Positions 61,377 through 64,000 of a stretch of DNA of 64,000 bases are shown piece after piece; within the stretch, counting starts at the first letter, position 1; each line of letters opens with the position of its first letter. The translations under genes and the position numbers were made by a program. The notes beneath the pieces were generated by a model. The model saw only the letters and a list, made by a program, of their open reading frames with translations. It searched no databases and was not told the origin of the DNA. This DNA is from an uncultured Bacteroidia bacterium (GTDB lineage: Bacteria; Bacteroidota; Bacteroidia; Bacteroidales; F082). The stretch is taken from NCBI GenBank assembly GCA_902802535.1, contig CADCML010000003.1, positions 1-64,000 of the forward strand. Reading direction: 5' to 3'.

Positions 61377-63908
61377 TTATCTCACCACAAATTTTCTCGT
61401 CATATCGCCAACGCTGATGAAATACATGCCCTGCGGCAAACCCGAAACATCAATCTGCCGGGTTTCAGCGTACAGATTGCCTGATTGGACGGTTTGACCC
61501 ATCATGTTGGTGATGCGGTAGGTTTCATTTGGTAGAGACGGTGTGCACACCGTCTCTACGATGAGAATGCCGTCGGTCGGGTTGGGATAAACGGTTAAGA
61601 TTTCCGGGCCTGTTGAAGAACCGTCTTCCTCGATGCCGTTGTGCCATTCTTCGTAGACCTCATTGCAATCCCTATCGCCGTATTTAAACACCAACTCGCC
61701 TTCGCGCCAGTAACAGCGGATGCCTTCTACACGATAGTCTTTACCACGCGTCATCAGCCTTTCGGGGAAGAAACTGCTGAGATGGCCGATGCCGCACACA
61801 ATGGTGCCGCTGAAGAGGTCGTCAACATCGCTCACTTGCAGCATCTTGAAAACTCTGCCTTCGTATTCGTACTGCTCCACTGCGTCAACGTGCATGGTGA
61901 GGCTTGCCGTGCCGACCTTGATGACCCAACTGTCGCCTTCTTGGGCACCAAGGTCATACAGCACGGTAAATTCCTGTAAATCCTTATTCCACCAATACAC
62001 AATATTGTCTTCCTCGTAGACATATTCACGTGTCACATCAGTATGCTCACTCTTATCATATAATGTGTTGGTACGAATGATGATAGTCACAGTTTTGTCG
62101 TTGACGGTGGTGTCGGCAGCCTGTTCCAAATGCTGATAGGTAATGCTACCGTTCAGGTTTTGGATTTCGTAGTACCATTCGGGATGGCCTTCGCCGATGT
62201 TCAGATACTCGAAATCAGCCTTTACCGTCACATCGAAATTAGGCATCGCGAACTTGTTGTCCACCACGGGAATTTTGAAGGTTTCGTCGTCCGCCTTGTA
62301 AACCTCAACTGAATTAAGCATATAATCAGGTTGAATCTCAACGGAATAGGTGACTTCGTTTCCCAACATGGCCGAAGAAACTGAAGGAATGATTTGGTTG
62401 CCGCCATTGTTGCCTACAACACTGATATTGTGTTGGTTGCAGTCTTCTACTATTCTATTTTCATCAATTATATTAATCCAATCCGATTCAAGATACGAGG
62501 AACGACTTCCACAAGGTACAATCACCCGCACCTCTTCACCACATTCATCAAAAAACTGATTACCATTGTCCGGCAAAACAGGTGGAACATCACCCAACAT
62601 GACAACACTTTGAAGTGAAGTACAACCAAAGAAGAAAGCCTGACCCATAGTTTCCACAGCGTTTCCAATAACTACATTTTTCAATCCTACACAACTGCTA
62701 AATATAGAATAACTCATAAATCTAACCGTATTAGGAATGACCACATTTTCAAGCCTATCACATCCACCAAAAACATCATTTGAAAGACTCCTAACATTAC
62801 CCAAATCAACGGAGGTCAAGTTTTTACAACCGCTAAACGCAAAGAATCCGATGCTGTCGCACAAGGGCGGAATCTGAACTGAAGTAAGGCTGTCGCACAT
62901 ATAAAATGCGTTGTTTCCAATTCTGGTTATGGTATTCGGCATGTTGATTTCAGGAAGACTGGTACATTCGCCAAACAACCAACCTTCAATTGTGGTGACA
63001 CCATCCGGAATGTTCACTGACACGAGATTCGAGCAACGTTGGAAGGCGCAACCACCTAATGAAGTGACCGATGAGGGAATATGCACGGAGGTCAAATTGG
63101 TGCAACCTGCAAACGCACTTCTCCCAATAGTCGTCACCGAATTGGGAATCGTAATCGAGGACAAACCAGTGCAATTGCCAAACGCCGATTCGCCAATGGT
63201 AACGATATGGTCAGGCACTTCATAAGACTCCAAGGCCGTACACCTCGAAAAAATACCTATAGGCAATTCGTGGATACCTTCAGGCCAGTGTATCGAAGTG
63301 AGATTATAGCATTTGCAAAAAGCATATTCGCCAATTTCTGTCAACGAATTGGGCAAATTGATGGAAGTCAGGCTGGAGCATTCAAGAAAAGTTTCACGGC
63401 CAATGCTCCTGATGGCATTTGGGAACGTTATGGAAGCCAAATTGGTACAACCAGCAAAAGCACCGTAATTATACCAAGAATGGCCTTCGATGGTGACAAC
63501 AGAATTGGGTATCACGATTGAAGTGAGGCCTGTGCAATTCTTGAAAGTAGCGTACTGGATGGTCGTGATGGCATTGGGGAGCGCCACGGAAACAAGGTCT
63601 GCACTACCCTCAAAAGCGCCATCGCCAATTAAAGTCACAGTATTGGGAATGTCTACCGACAACAGACCCTCGCAGTATGCAAAGGCATGGGTTTCTATTT
63701 CGACCACCGTATAGATGCGATCATTCACGGCAACCGTACTCGGAATGACAATGTTTCCTGAATAGTCTTCATCACCGTATGTGACGCTGACCGTGCTTAA
63801 TGAATCACTTTTGACATTGTAGCAAATGCCGTTGACTTGAAAATCATAGGCCAAGGCTTGCATCGCGAAGCCGACCAAAATTGCTAAGGTTAATACTAAT
63901 TTTTTCAT
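61377..63908 (-). CDS. T9SS-secreted BspA-type leucine-rich repeat protein, copy 2
   Basis: An 843-residue protein with signal peptide (to MQALAYDF). LRR_5 repeats span about 45-460 (IPNSVTTIGRSAFAGCTN, VHIPSSVTSLGGCAFQRC, IPDGVTTIEGWLFGECTS). An InlB-like beta repeat follows (about 500-580, YSVEIQPDYMLNSVEVYKAD, FAMPNFDVTVKADFE), then the WYYEIQN module (about 590-770), a linker IEEDGSSTGPEILT, and a T9SS domain (VYPNPTDGIL, ITNMMGQTVQSG, GMYFISVG). The InlB-like unit is the same type as in BatC here. It begins 24 bases before the other BspA gene (reading on the minus strand), so the two form a pair. Confidence 0.87.
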   Translation of the reverse strand: MKKLVLTLAILVGFAMQALAYDFQVNGICYNVKSDSLSTVSVTYGDEDYSGNIVIPSTVAVNDRIYTVVEIETHAFAYCEGLLSVDIPNTVTLIGDGAFEGSADLVSVALPNAITTIQYATFKNCTGLTSIVIPNSVVTIEGHSWYNYGAFAGCTNLASITFPNAIRSIGRETFLECSSLTSINLPNSLTEIGEYAFCKCYNLTSIHWPEGIHELPIGIFSRCTALESYEVPDHIVTIGESAFGNCTGLSSITIPNSVTTIGRSAFAGCTNLTSVHIPSSVTSLGGCAFQRCSNLVSVNIPDGVTTIEGWLFGECTSLPEINMPNTITRIGNNAFYMCDSLTSVQIPPLCDSIGFFAFSGCKNLTSVDLGNVRSLSNDVFGGCDRLENVVIPNTVRFMSYSIFSSCVGLKNVVIGNAVETMGQAFFFGCTSLQSVVMLGDVPPVLPDNGNQFFDECGEEVRVIVPCGSRSSYLESDWINIIDENRIVEDCNQHNISVVGNNGGNQIIPSVSSAMLGNEVTYSVEIQPDYMLNSVEVYKADDETFKIPVVDNKFAMPNFDVTVKADFEYLNIGEGHPEWYYEIQNLNGSITYQHLEQAADTTVNDKTVTIIIRTNTLYDKSEHTDVTREYVYEEDNIVYWWNKDLQEFTVLYDLGAQEGDSWVIKVGTASLTMHVDAVEQYEYEGRVFKMLQVSDVDDLFSGTIVCGIGHLSSFFPERLMTRGKDYRVEGIRCYWREGELVFKYGDRDCNEVYEEWHNGIEEDGSSTGPEILTVYPNPTDGILIVETVCTPSLPNETYRITNMMGQTVQSGNLYAETRQIDVSGLPQGMYFISVGDMTRKFVVR
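61533..61560. repeat. 28-bp perfect palindrome inside the T9SS domain, copy 3
   Basis: Identical to the copy at 55,613-55,640 and at the same protein position. Confidence 0.85.
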
Positions 63909-63950
63909 TGTTCTAAGTATTTGATTGTTAATTATTTAATTCTTTATTAT

Positions 63951-63984
63951 GGATTGCTTCGTCGTTCCTCCTCGCAATGACGCA
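63951..63984. repeat. Dispersed repeat family E, one arm (copy 3, near window end)
   Basis: GGATTGCTTCGTCGTTCCTC then CTCGCAATGACG, identical to the right arm of copy 2. The partner arm, if any, lies beyond the window. Confidence 0.8.
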
Positions 63985-64000
63985 AAGCGCGTCATACTGC

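Noticed and set aside
58900-63800. Possible CRISPR-like regular repeats in the 59-64 kb region
   Set aside because: The regularity of about 69 bases is the leucine-rich repeat coding unit (23 residues); the units vary and there are no unique spacers or cas genes.

Overview
The window is a chromosomal segment of a member of the Bacteroidota, most likely order Bacteroidales. Evidence: more than 20 genes have the Bacteroidota -7 promoter motif TAnnTTTG 10-100 bases upstream and no Shine-Dalgarno sequence; there is a complete Bat (aerotolerance) operon; a DUF4294 protein and a GldA-like ATPase are present; and seven secreted proteins end in a type IX secretion (T9SS) C-terminal sorting domain with YPNP and LMGQ/LTGR-type motifs.

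Layout. 1-1,100 (- strand): ribosomal operon rplM-rpsI-rpsB; the rplM frame is broken. 1,400-2,320: GldA-like ABC ATPase. 2,860-8,820: a giant T9SS-exported chimera with a glycoside hydrolase family 2 core. 8,890-10,370: metK with a probable SAM-II riboswitch leader. 10,385-12,135 (-): ruvX-def-TPR lipoprotein and tRNA-His. 12,286-13,430: peptide ABC permease. 13,612-16,984: tRNA-Leu, then tig-clpP-clpX. 17,074-20,300: DUF4294 protein, CvpA, an M64 metallopeptidase and a secreted unknown. 20,416-22,125: two-domain peptide ABC ATPase. 22,303-27,675 (-): a small anchored protein and a 1,659-residue T9SS adhesin. 27,953-34,131 (-): M49 peptidase, DUF4143 ATPase, acyl-CoA dehydrogenase and biotin-dependent carboxylase alpha subunit. 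34,245-37,124 (-): beta-propeller T9SS protein. 37,284-46,767 (-): moxR-DUF58-(342 aa)-batA-batB-batC-batD-batE. 47,131-50,241: T9SS protein, antitoxin-like small protein and a second DUF4143 ATPase. 50,222-54,870: aspartate kinase and a 1,089-residue fused multi-cofactor oxidoreductase. 54,985-63,908: small hypothetical, then a (-) cluster of three T9SS proteins, two of them BspA-type leucine-rich-repeat proteins, with one lipoprotein between them.

How it fits together. Housekeeping blocks (translation, ClpXP proteolysis, SAM synthesis, lysine/threonine-family entry) alternate with a large extracellular protein repertoire. The secreted proteins share a few exchangeable modules: chitobiase-like beta-sandwiches, LRR_5 repeats, the module beginning WYYEIQN, and the T9SS domain. 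Several small palindromic repeat families are scattered between genes, and some lie inside reading frames, mostly in linkers or loops of the T9SS proteins.

The most noteworthy items are the one-chain oxidoreductase that joins all parts of an HcnABC or hydroxyproline-dehydrogenase type enzyme, palindromic repeats translated inside T9SS domains, a tandem palindrome pair with compensatory changes at 30,880-30,939, an rplM gene with about 28 bases missing, and a BatC carrying four surface-type beta-repeats plus a poly-Q tract. I saw no phage, CRISPR array, transposase or rRNA genes. All calls come from reading the sequence; no database search was run.
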